Shown in pieces: positions 18,186 to 26,122 of a stretch of 64,000 nt of DNA (positions are counted from its first letter, which is position 1; each line of letters starts with the position of its first letter). Origin of the DNA: JAUASW01 sp036880965 (lineage in GTDB: Bacteria > Pseudomonadota > Gammaproteobacteria > Burkholderiales > Burkholderiaceae_C). Location: the NCBI RefSeq assembly GCF_036880965.1, contig NZ_JBAJMV010000001.1, positions 124,001-188,000 of the forward strand, given 5' to 3'. The notes under the pieces are model-generated. The model worked only from the letters and a program-made list of their open reading frames with translations, did no database searches and was not told the DNA's origin. The position numbers were made by a program, and so were the translations under genes.

Positions 18186-18908
18186 TTACTTGGCGGCCGA
18201 GGCTGCTGCTGCTGCGGCCGAGGCGGCGTCAGCAGCCGCCTTGGCCCTGGTGCGCTCGGCCTTGACTGCGTTCCAGTCGGCTTCTTCATAGGTGCGGTCG
18301 GCGCACTTGGACTTGAAGTCAACGCGGTCGTCCGCCAGCGCTTCGATGCGCTCGTTCAGCGGAATCTTGGCCGCATCGTGCGGCTTGATCCGCTGGTCCA
18401 GCTTCGCCTTGTTCTGGCCGTAGGCCTCGCGCTGGGTGTTGAAGTCATCGATGCGCTTCTGCACAGCGGCCCGGCTTTCCTCGAAATCCTTGATCTTCTT
18501 GATCTGCTCGTCCTTCTTGAGCTTGCCGCCCTTGATCTCGGCATTCAGGGCTTCCTGCAACTTGCCCAGGGCCTCGGCGTCGTTCTTCAAGTCGGCGCCG
18601 GCCTTGTTGAGGCCATCCGCCGTCTTGTTGCTCTCGGCCAGTGCGGCCAGCAGCTCGGCATGTTCGGCCTCCCAGGCCTTGACAACCGGCGGCAGCACCT
18701 GGTCTTCCGCCTGGATGCGCTCCTCGATCTCCTGGCATTCGCGGATCTGGTTGCGCGACATCAGGATGGGTTTGGGCTTGTCCACCACGGGCCTGCTGAC
18801 CTTGTTGTTCTTGGGGTCGACCTTGGCCTTGGGGTTGACGGTGCTCTGGGCCTGCGCCAGCGTGGACACGAGGGCGACAACAGCGACGGAGATCAGGAGA
18901 CGTTTCAT
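18186..18908 (-). CDS. Secreted/periplasmic coiled-coil protein, unknown
   Basis: 240 residues from the ATG of MKRLLIS. A signal peptide (1-20, ending AQAQ) is followed by a Lys/Pro stretch and a long charged helical region (about 55-200) rich in Glu/Lys/Ala with heptad-like spacing, for example KLKKDEQIKKIKDFEESRAA. Only two cysteines (IRECQEIE and KSKCADRTY) remain in the mature part, which could pair. The C-terminus is Ala-rich (AAADAASAAAAAASAAK). No family recognised. The stutter of Glu/Lys resembles periplasmic scaffold or DUF4398/YbgF-like coiled coils but is not diagnostic. It diverges from yaeQ and ends at a strong terminator. Confidence 0.75.
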   Translation of the reverse strand: MKRLLISVAVVALVSTLAQAQSTVNPKAKVDPKNNKVSRPVVDKPKPILMSRNQIRECQEIEERIQAEDQVLPPVVKAWEAEHAELLAALAESNKTADGLNKAGADLKNDAEALGKLQEALNAEIKGGKLKKDEQIKKIKDFEESRAAVQKRIDDFNTQREAYGQNKAKLDQRIKPHDAAKIPLNERIEALADDRVDFKSKCADRTYEEADWNAVKAERTRAKAAADAASAAAAAASAAK

Positions 18909-19031
18909 GTCTGGCGGCTCGGTTAGCGCCCAACCGGCAGTCGGGCTGTAAAACAAGGGACGAATCATGCCATGAGCCGCGGCTGCGGATAATGCGCGCC
19001 TTCACGCACAAGCAAGTCCTTGAAAGAGCCC

Positions 19032-19595
19032 ATGGCACTGAAAGCCACCATCCACAAAGCGCATCTGCAGATCTCGGACATGGACCGCCATGTCTATGGC
19101 GAGCACAACCTGGTGATCGCCCGCCATCCGTCGGAGACGGATGAGCGCATGATGATCCGCGTGCTGGCCTATGCCCTGTACGTGCCGGCAGACGACATGC
19201 GCGGCCGGCTGGAGTTCAGCAAAGGGCTGTCCGACGTGGACGAGCCCGAACTCTGGCAGCTCGACCTGACCGGCGACGTGGTGCACTGGATCGACCTCGG
19301 CCAGCCCGACGAGCGCCGCATCATGAAGGCCCATGGTCGTGCCGAACGCGTCACCGTGATCAGCTATGCCTCCAGCACGCCGGTCTGGTGGAGCAATCTG
19401 GAAGGCAAGCTGATCCGCGCGCCCAAGCTGGACGTGTGGCAGATTCCGGCCGAACAGTCGCAGGCCCTGGCCGCGCTGGCCGAGCGCAGCATGCAGCTGC
19501 AGATCAGCATCCAGGACGGCAGCATCTATGTCTCCACCGCCAACGCCTCGGTGGAGATCCATCCGCAGGCGCTGCGCCGGGCCGAGGCCCGCTGA
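19032..19595 (+). CDS. yaeQ: YaeQ family protein
   Basis: 187 residues. MALKATIHKAHLQISDMDRH and ARHPSETDERMMIRVLAYAL are the family signature, and the length matches E. coli YaeQ (181). The fold is related to PD-(D/E)XK nucleases. In E. coli the gene was reported as a multicopy suppressor of rfaH-related phenotypes, but its biochemical role is not settled. I start at ATG (MALKATI), as family members do, although an in-frame start 12 bases upstream exists. It lies downstream of a divergent gap with the coiled-coil gene. Confidence 0.92.
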   Translation: MALKATIHKAHLQISDMDRHVYGEHNLVIARHPSETDERMMIRVLAYALYVPADDMRGRLEFSKGLSDVDEPELWQLDLTGDVVHWIDLGQPDERRIMKAHGRAERVTVISYASSTPVWWSNLEGKLIRAPKLDVWQIPAEQSQALAALAERSMQLQISIQDGSIYVSTANASVEIHPQALRRAEAR

Positions 19596-19607
19596 GACCT
19601 CTGGGCT

Positions 19608-19742
19608 TCATCCGCCCTTGTCCTTGGCAAGCAGCAGCTTGTAGCCCAGGAAGCGCCCTTGCGGGTCGAGCACCACGAAGCTCGGATAGCTCTTGATGCC
19701 CAGGCGCTGGTTTTCCTGATCGCCGCATGCCAACTGCAAGCA
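19608..19742 (-). pseudogene. C-terminal remnant of a thioredoxin-fold protein gene
   Basis: On the minus strand a 44-codon frame bounded by stops and without a start codon encodes a recognisable thioredoxin-fold end. NQRLGIKSYPSFVVLDPQGR contains the cis-proline loop (SYPSF), the central strand (FVVLD), the turn (PQGR) and the next strand (FLGYK), before KLLLAKDKGG and a stop. The redox CxxC region and the N-terminal half are absent from the neighbouring sequence. This looks like the tail of a deleted thioredoxin or DsbD/TlpA-like gene. Coding-like wobble GC is kept, so decay may be fairly recent. Confidence 0.5.
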
Positions 19743-19859
19743 TCAGCGCTGCCACGGGTCTGGGGCCAGGGTTTCCGCGCCCACCGTTTGGGTGATCCGG
19801 CCTCGTTGCGCCGGCGCACTAGACTCCAGCGATCCGACCTGTCCACATCATGGTGATCC

Positions 19860-21995
19860 TTGCCCCAACTCCATTCACGGCCACTGGCCGCCCTGATGCT
19901 GTGCTGCTTGGCCGGCATCGCCTGCCCCGCCATGGCTGATTCCGCAAAGGCGCCGGCCGATCCCCACCAGTGGCTCGAAGAGGTCCAGGGTGAGCGAGCG
20001 CTCGGCTGGGTGCGCGAGCGCAATGCCGTCACGACCAGGCAGCTGCAGGCTCGCGCCGACTACGCGCCGATCCGTGCCGAGATGCTGGAGCTCCTGAACG
20101 CCAAGGACCGCATTCCCAACGTCATGCGTCTGGGCCCCTGGCTCTACAACCTCTGGACCGACGACAAGCAGCCTCGCGGCTTGTGGCGCCGCACCACGCT
20201 GGCCGAATACCGCAAGGCCGAGCCGCAATGGGAAACCGTGCTGGACATCGACGCGCTCGGCAAGGCCGAGGGCGAGAACTGGGTGTTCGGCGGCGCGCAA
20301 TGCCTGGCGCCCGACTATCGCCGCTGCCTCTTGATGCTCTCGCGAGGCGGCGCCGACGCCGTCGTGGTGCGCGAGTTCGACACGGTGGCCAAGCGCTTTG
20401 TCGCGCCGGCCGACGGCGGCTTCTTTGTGCCCGAAGCCAAGACCGACCTGGCCTGGCTGAACGAGAACACGCTCTTCATCGGCAGCGACTTCGGCCCCGG
20501 CTCACAGACAGACTCCGGCTATCCGCGCCAGATCAAGCGCTGGCATCGCGGAGAGAAACTGGCCGAGGCCAAGATCGTGTTTGAAGGTGAGGCCAAGGAC
20601 GTGTCGGTCTCGGCCCAGGTTGACCACACACCAGGCCATGAACGGATCCAGTTCAGCCGCGCGCTGGACTTCTACAACCAGGTCAGCTTCCTCCTGAAGG
20701 ACAACAAGCTGCAAAAGCTGGACGTGCCCACCGACGTCAGCGCAGCCTTCTGGGGCCCGCGCCTGCTGATGAGCCCGCGCAAGCCCTGGACTGTCGGGGG
20801 GCGAACCTTCGCTGCCGGCAGCCTCTTGCTGGCAGACAGCGCCGCCTACCTGCGCGGCGAACGCAAGCTCCAGGCCTTGTTCACCCCAACGGCCACGCGC
20901 TCCCTGGCTGGCTACACGGTGACGCGCCAGCACCTGATCCTGAACATCAGCGACAAGGTCGCCAGCCGCCTCGAGGAATGGAGCTTTGCGGGCAAGGAGC
21001 CAAAGCATCGCGAAATCAAGGCACCCTTCCCCGGCACCTTGAGCACGGTCAGCTTGTACGACAGCGAATTGCCCAAGGATGAGCTGGGCGATCGCTACCT
21101 GGTCAGCTACACCGATTTCCTGACACCTGGCAATCTGTCATTGGCCCGGGCCGGCAGCGACGAGCGCGAAACACTGAAGACACGCACGCCCCGCTTCAAG
21201 ACCGAAGGCATGCGGGCTGAGCAACTGGAGGCCGTCAGCAAGGACGGCACCAAGGTGCCCTACTTCGTCGTCTGGCCCGCGAATGCCAAGCCGGACGGCA
21301 AGAACCCCACGCTGCTCTATGGCTATGGCGGCTTTGAGGTCTCGCTGCAACCCAGCTACTCTGGCGGCGTTGGCCGGGCCTGGTCGGAGCGTGGCGGGGT
21401 CTATGTGCTGGCCAATATCCGGGGCGGCGGCGAGTTTGGCCCCAGCTGGCACCAGGCCGCCACGAAGGCCAACAAGCAGCGCAGCTATGACGACTTCGCC
21501 GCAGTGGCCGAAGACCTGATCAAGCGCAAGATCACCAGCCCACGCCACCTCGGCATCATGGGCGGCAGCAACGGCGGGCTGCTGGTGGGCGCCACCTTTG
21601 TGCAGCGGCCGGAGCTGTTCAACGCCGTGGTCTGCCAGGTGCCGCTGCTGGACATGCGTCGCTACCACCAACTGCTGGCCGGTGCGTCCTGGATGGCGGA
21701 ATACGGCAACCCGGACGATGCGGCCGAATGGGAGTTCATTGCCAAGTACAGCCCGTACCAGAACGTCAAGGCCGGCGTGAAGTACCCCAAGGTCTTCTTC
21801 GCCACCTCAACGCGAGACGACCGCGTTCATCCCGGCCATGCCCGCAAGATGGCCGCGCTGATGCTGGCGCAAGGCCATGATCTGCTGTACTACGAGAACA
21901 TCGAAGGCGGCCATGGCGGCGCCGCAGACAACGAGCAGTCCGCCACCCTGCTCGCGCTGGAATACAGCTACCTCTGGCAGCAACTGGGGCGTTGA
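19860..21995 (+). CDS. Prolyl oligopeptidase family serine peptidase (S9)
   Basis: 711 residues, typical for S9A. A signal peptide (about 1-26, ending PAMA) makes it periplasmic or secreted. The N-terminal part is the beta-propeller; the C-terminal alpha/beta-hydrolase domain has Ser570 in MGGSNGGLLVG, Asp653/654 in TRDDRVHPGH and His685 in EGGHGG. Such enzymes cleave proline-containing oligopeptides. The start is a TTG, because the only nearby ATG is in another frame; a downstream ATG (MLCCLAG) would cut the leader short but still leave a signal. The next gene starts 3 bases after its stop, so they are probably co-transcribed. Confidence 0.9.
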   Translation: MPQLHSRPLAALMLCCLAGIACPAMADSAKAPADPHQWLEEVQGERALGWVRERNAVTTRQLQARADYAPIRAEMLELLNAKDRIPNVMRLGPWLYNLWTDDKQPRGLWRRTTLAEYRKAEPQWETVLDIDALGKAEGENWVFGGAQCLAPDYRRCLLMLSRGGADAVVVREFDTVAKRFVAPADGGFFVPEAKTDLAWLNENTLFIGSDFGPGSQTDSGYPRQIKRWHRGEKLAEAKIVFEGEAKDVSVSAQVDHTPGHERIQFSRALDFYNQVSFLLKDNKLQKLDVPTDVSAAFWGPRLLMSPRKPWTVGGRTFAAGSLLLADSAAYLRGERKLQALFTPTATRSLAGYTVTRQHLILNISDKVASRLEEWSFAGKEPKHREIKAPFPGTLSTVSLYDSELPKDELGDRYLVSYTDFLTPGNLSLARAGSDERETLKTRTPRFKTEGMRAEQLEAVSKDGTKVPYFVVWPANAKPDGKNPTLLYGYGGFEVSLQPSYSGGVGRAWSERGGVYVLANIRGGGEFGPSWHQAATKANKQRSYDDFAAVAEDLIKRKITSPRHLGIMGGSNGGLLVGATFVQRPELFNAVVCQVPLLDMRRYHQLLAGASWMAEYGNPDDAAEWEFIAKYSPYQNVKAGVKYPKVFFATSTRDDRVHPGHARKMAALMLAQGHDLLYYENIEGGHGGAADNEQSATLLALEYSYLWQQLGR

Positions 21996-21998
21996 GCA

Positions 21999-22850
21999 AT
22001 GGGCGAGCAGGTGGACATCGTGCAAAGAATGGGCGGCTTCTCGGCCGAGGTTGAAGGCGAGCCGCTGGAACTGGACTACATGGTCAGCGGCGATCAGATC
22101 ATCTTCCACCACACGCTTACCGCCGAGGCGCTGCGGGGCCGGGGCTTCGCCAGCCAGATGGTGGAGCATGGCCTGGTCTGGGCATCAGGCCAGGAACGGC
22201 AAGTCGTGGCAGCCTGCAGCTATGTGCAGGCCTGGTTGCGCCGCCACCCGGCCTGGCAGCGCGTCACTGAGCCGGCGGATGTTCAGAAGGTCTTGAACTT
22301 CTGGTTCGGATTCCTGGGTGGCGACGAAGATGGGCAGGTTCGCGGCGAATGGTTCCGCAAGAGCGATGCCTTCGACGATGAAATCAAGTCCCGTTTCGGC
22401 GCACTGCTGGAGCAGGCACTGGCTGGCGGCCTGAAGGAATGGGAACGCAGCGCCTTTGGCAGCCTGGCCCGCATCATCTTGCTCGACCAGTTCACCCGCA
22501 ACGCTTTCCGCAACACGGCGCAAGCCTTTGCCGGCGACGCCGAGGCGCTGCGAATGAGCCTGGCCTTGCTTGAGAGCGGCAAGGCGGGTGAGTTGACGAC
22601 GCTGCAGCGCTGGTTTGCCTTGATCCCGCTGGAGCACTCAGAAGCGCTGGCGATGCAAGACCGATCGGTCGCCGAATTCGCACGGCTCGCAGCAGAAGAC
22701 GAGCGCATGAAAGGCGCACTGGACTACGCGATCAAGCACCGCGAGGTGGTGGCACAGTACGGCCGCTTCCCGCATCGCAACGCGATCCTCGGGCGCGCAA
22801 GCACGGCGGCGGAACTGGCCTATCTGGCCCAGCCCGGCGCCGGCTTCTGA
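21999..22850 (+). CDS. Fusion of a small YjdJ-type GNAT domain and a DUF924 domain
   Basis: 283 residues in one uninterrupted frame. Residues 1-90 are a compact GNAT-like domain of the YjdJ type: FSAEVEGEPLELDYMVSGD, the CoA loop ALRGRGFASQMVEHGL, and CSYVQAWLRRHPAW, all landmarks of that ~95-residue family. Residues ~95-283 match DUF924: VLNFWFGF, EWFRKSDAFDDEIKSRFG, LARIILLDQFTRNAFR, RWFALIPLEHSEALAMQDRS and YGRFPHRNAILGR. Both halves normally occur as separate proteins of this length. The first member probably binds acetyl-CoA; DUF924 has a TPR-like all-helical fold with unknown role. It starts 3 bases after the peptidase stop and converges on the acyl-CoA synthetase gene. Confidence 0.85.
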   Translation: MGEQVDIVQRMGGFSAEVEGEPLELDYMVSGDQIIFHHTLTAEALRGRGFASQMVEHGLVWASGQERQVVAACSYVQAWLRRHPAWQRVTEPADVQKVLNFWFGFLGGDEDGQVRGEWFRKSDAFDDEIKSRFGALLEQALAGGLKEWERSAFGSLARIILLDQFTRNAFRNTAQAFAGDAEALRMSLALLESGKAGELTTLQRWFALIPLEHSEALAMQDRSVAEFARLAAEDERMKGALDYAIKHREVVAQYGRFPHRNAILGRASTAAELAYLAQPGAGF

Positions 22851-22859
22851 TTCAAGGCC

Positions 22860-24566
22860 TCAGCGCAGTTCGCGCTCCTGCAGCACCCGCCACATCACCT
22901 TGCCTGCGCCTGACTTGGGCAGGCTGTCGGCAAATTCGACGATGCGCGGCACCTTGTAGGCCGCCATGTGTTCGCGTGACCAGGCAATGATCTCTTCCGC
23001 CGAGGTCTTGCCCCTGGCTTCGGCGCGCAGCACGACAACTGCCTTCACCGTCTCGCCGCGATATTCATCCTTGGCCGAGATGATGCAGGCCTCCTGCACG
23101 GCCGGGTTCTTGTAGAGCAAGAGCTCCACCTCGCTAGGCCAGACCTTGTAGCCGCTGGCGTTGATCATCCGCTTGAGCCGGTCGGTGATGAAGAAATAGC
23201 CTTCCTCGTCCATGCGGCCCAGGTCACCGGTGCGGAAGAACTTCTTGCCCTCGATCTCGATGAAGGCCGCCTCCGTTGCCGCCGGCTGGCGCCAGTAGCC
23301 CTTGAACACCATGGGACCACAGCTGACGATCTCGCCCACCTCGCCGATGGGCATCTCTTCCAGTGTGACCGGATCGATGATGCGCGAATCCACGCCATAG
23401 ATTGCTATACCCAGGCATTGCAACTTCGCGCGCTCGGGCGGGTTGCCATGCGTGGGCGCTGCGGTCTCGGTCAAGCCATAGCCTTCGGCAAAGGTCAGGC
23501 CGAACTCCGCCAGCAACCTCTCCGCCACTGCGGCCGGCATGGCCGCGCCACCGCCACTCAGATACGTAAGGCTGGAAAGATCGAAGCTCTTGTAGTTCGG
23601 GCTGCCGAACAGGTCAATGATCATGGTCGGTATGCAGGTCCAGTGCGTGACCTTCTTCGCCGAGATCAAGCGCCCCGCCAGCTCGCGGTCCCAGCGCGGC
23701 ATGATGACCACGGTGGCGCCGAGGAACACCGGCCCAAGCACGCCGTAAAGCAAGCCGGTGATATGGAAGAAGGGCACGACCGCCAGGCTCACCGACTCGG
23801 CAGAGGCATGGCCCCAGAGCCCGCCACCCACCGAGTTGCTCATCAGCGTACGGTTGGTGTGCATGCAACCCTTGGGCAGGCCGGTCGTGCCTGAGGTGTA
23901 GGGCAGGTGCGCCATGTCGTCCGGGCCATTGGTCGCGGCACTCGGCTTGAGGCCGGCGGCCAGTGCGTCGACCCAGCGGGCGGCGCCAGCGGGCAGCGTG
24001 CCTTCGTTCATCAACCAGGCTGCCATCGCCTCTGACAAACCCAAGTCGGGCGCAATGCCCTCTGCCGGCAAGGCATCGGTGTACCGGGTCACCAAGACTT
24101 TCGCCCGTTTCTCGACCGGCAACTGCGAATTCGCCTGCTCAACGATGCCTGCCAGATCGGCGCTGCAGATCACCAACTTGGTGTCAGGGTCCGTCAGGTA
24201 GTGGCCGAATTCCTCCGCCCGGTTCATCGGGTTGACCGGCACCACGACCGCATCGGCGCGGTTGATTGCATAGAAGCTGATGAGGAACTGCGGACAGTTC
24301 TGCATGTAGAGCGCCACCCGGTCGCCCTTGGCGACGCCCTGCGATTGCAGCCAGCCGGCCAGGGCCAATGCTTTGTCGCGCAGCTCCGAATAGCTGATCG
24401 TCTGGCCACAGAAAAAGGTGGCCGCCTTGTGCGGATAGCGCGCCGCCGCGACTTCCAGGTTGAACCACAGCGTGGTCTCCGGAATGGCCAGTTCGCGCGG
24501 CAATCGACGCGGCCAATGGCTGCGTTGCGCCATGCGTTGAGGGCATGTTGAAGGGCTGCTGCTCAT
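22860..24566 (-). CDS. Acyl-CoA synthetase (AMP-forming, ANL superfamily)
   Basis: 568 residues. Adenylation motifs in order: P-loop YTSGTTGLPKGCMHTN, A5 region EGYGLTETAAP, A7 FFRTGDLGRMDEEGYFFITDR, and the hinge/A8 RLKRMINASGYKVWPSEVE. The A10 lysine lies near the end in SLPKSGAGKVMWR. The protein would activate a carboxylic acid to acyl-AMP and then acyl-CoA; likely a medium- or long-chain fatty acid, not determinable here. The start follows GGAGACA. It diverges from argG across 153 bases. The two acyl-CoA dehydrogenase genes at 35-37 kb could use its product, but they are not linked to it. Confidence 0.9.
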   Translation of the reverse strand: MSSSPSTCPQRMAQRSHWPRRLPRELAIPETTLWFNLEVAAARYPHKAATFFCGQTISYSELRDKALALAGWLQSQGVAKGDRVALYMQNCPQFLISFYAINRADAVVVPVNPMNRAEEFGHYLTDPDTKLVICSADLAGIVEQANSQLPVEKRAKVLVTRYTDALPAEGIAPDLGLSEAMAAWLMNEGTLPAGAARWVDALAAGLKPSAATNGPDDMAHLPYTSGTTGLPKGCMHTNRTLMSNSVGGGLWGHASAESVSLAVVPFFHITGLLYGVLGPVFLGATVVIMPRWDRELAGRLISAKKVTHWTCIPTMIIDLFGSPNYKSFDLSSLTYLSGGGAAMPAAVAERLLAEFGLTFAEGYGLTETAAPTHGNPPERAKLQCLGIAIYGVDSRIIDPVTLEEMPIGEVGEIVSCGPMVFKGYWRQPAATEAAFIEIEGKKFFRTGDLGRMDEEGYFFITDRLKRMINASGYKVWPSEVELLLYKNPAVQEACIISAKDEYRGETVKAVVVLRAEARGKTSAEEIIAWSREHMAAYKVPRIVEFADSLPKSGAGKVMWRVLQERELR

Positions 24567-24719
24567 CGGCTTGTCTCCGCTGCTTCTTTGCTTGAAGCCA
24601 TTCTTGCCGCTGCGCCCGCTGTGCGCCTGTCGCTGAGCTGACAGGAACTCGACAGAAGGCCCCCAGGGTTTCACCCGGTTTTTGACAGAAAATGCCGGAT
24701 CTCTTCCCCCTAGCCAGCC

Positions 24720-26054
24720 ATGTCCACCATTCTTCAGCACCTCCCCGTCGGCCAGAAGGTCGGCATCGCCTTCTCAGGCGGCCTCGACACCAGCGCCGCC
24801 CTGCACTGGATGCGCCTGAAGGGCGCCCTGCCCTATGCCTACACGGCCAACCTGGGCCAGCCGGACGAGCCGGACTACGAAGAGATACCGCGCAAGGCCA
24901 TGCAATACGGTGCCGAGAAGGCCGTGCTCGTGGACTGCCGCAGCCAGCTGGCGCACGAGGGAATTGCCGCGCTGCAGGCCGGCGCGTTCCACATCAGTAC
25001 CGGCGGCATCACCTACTTCAACACCACGCCTCTGGGCCGTGCCGTCACCGGCACGATGCTGGTTGCGGCAATGAAGGAAGACGACGTCAACATCTGGGGC
25101 GACGGCTCGACCTTCAAGGGCAACGACATCGAGCGCTTCTACCGCTACGGCCTGCTGACCAACCCGGCGCTGAAGATCTACAAGCCTTGGCTGGACCAGC
25201 TCTTCATCGACGAGCTGGGCGGCCGCGCCGAGATGTCGGCCTTCATGACCAAGGCCGGCTTCGGCTACAAGATGTCGGCCGAGAAGGCCTACTCGACCGA
25301 CTCCAACATGCTCGGCGCCACGCACGAAGCCAAGGACCTGGAGCACCTGAACTCGGGCATCAAGATCGTCAACCCCATCATGGGCGTGGCTTTCTGGAAG
25401 GACGACGTGGTCGTCAAGGCCGAAGAGGTGACGGTGCGCTTTGAAGAAGGCGTGCCGGTCGCGCTGAATGGCGTCGAATACCGCGACCCGGTCGCCCTGA
25501 TCCTGGAAGCCAACCGCATCGGCGGCCGCCACGGCCTGGGCATGAGCGACCAGATCGAGAACCGCATCATCGAAGCCAAGAGCCGCGGCATCTATGAAGC
25601 GCCCGGCCTGGCCCTGCTGCACATCGCCTACGAGCGCCTGGTCACCGGCATCCACAACGAAGACACGATCGAGCAGTACCGCATGAACGGCCTGAAGCTC
25701 GGCCGCCTGCTCTACCAGGGCCGCTGGTTCGACCCGCAAGCCATCATGCTGCGCGAGACCGCCCAGCGCTGGGTGGCACGCGCCGTCACCGGCGAAGTGG
25801 CGCTGGAGCTGCGTCGTGGCAACGACTACTCGCTGCTGGACACGCGCAGCCCCAACCTCACCTACAAGCCCGAGCGCCTGTCCATGGAAAAGGTCGAGGA
25901 CGCGCCCTTCTCGCCGCTGGACCGCATCGGCCAGCTGACGATGCGCAACCTGGACATCGTCGACACCCGCGACAAGCTGCGCACCTACACCCAGGCCGGC
26001 CTGCTGACCGCGGGCGGCGCCAACAGCCTGCCGCAACTCAAGGGCAAAGACTGA
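24720..26054 (+). CDS. argG: Argininosuccinate synthase
   Basis: 444 residues, the long form like E. coli ArgG (447). The ATP-binding PP-loop is AFSGGLDTSAALHWM near the N-terminus, followed by YTANLGQPDE and HISTGGITYFNTTPLGRAVT. It joins citrulline and aspartate with ATP to make argininosuccinate, the penultimate step of arginine synthesis. It stands alone, away from other arg genes, as in many Burkholderiales. TTGACA occurs about 50 bases upstream (24673-24678), but no good -10 follows, so the promoter is not settled. A UUCG-capped hairpin follows the stop. Confidence 0.97.
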   Translation: MSTILQHLPVGQKVGIAFSGGLDTSAALHWMRLKGALPYAYTANLGQPDEPDYEEIPRKAMQYGAEKAVLVDCRSQLAHEGIAALQAGAFHISTGGITYFNTTPLGRAVTGTMLVAAMKEDDVNIWGDGSTFKGNDIERFYRYGLLTNPALKIYKPWLDQLFIDELGGRAEMSAFMTKAGFGYKMSAEKAYSTDSNMLGATHEAKDLEHLNSGIKIVNPIMGVAFWKDDVVVKAEEVTVRFEEGVPVALNGVEYRDPVALILEANRIGGRHGLGMSDQIENRIIEAKSRGIYEAPGLALLHIAYERLVTGIHNEDTIEQYRMNGLKLGRLLYQGRWFDPQAIMLRETAQRWVARAVTGEVALELRRGNDYSLLDTRSPNLTYKPERLSMEKVEDAPFSPLDRIGQLTMRNLDIVDTRDKLRTYTQAGLLTAGGANSLPQLKGKD

Positions 26055-26058
26055 TCGC

Positions 26059-26076
26059 GCGCCGGTTCGCCGGCGC
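26059..26076 (+). other. UUCG-capped hairpin between argG and the S10 peptidase gene
   Basis: GCGCCGG-TTCG-CCGGCGC forms a 7-base-pair stem with a very stable UUCG loop right after the argG stop. No T-tract follows, so it may act as an mRNA 3'-end stabiliser or partial attenuator rather than a classic terminator. Confidence 0.5.
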
Positions 26077-26122
26077 AGAGAATCTCCTCCGCCCGGCCAC
26101 GAAGGCCGACGAGGGAGAGGCG

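Noticed and set aside
24567..24719. Arginine-repressor boxes or a riboswitch in front of argG
   Set aside because: No convincing AT-rich ARG-box pair and no riboswitch core could be seen.
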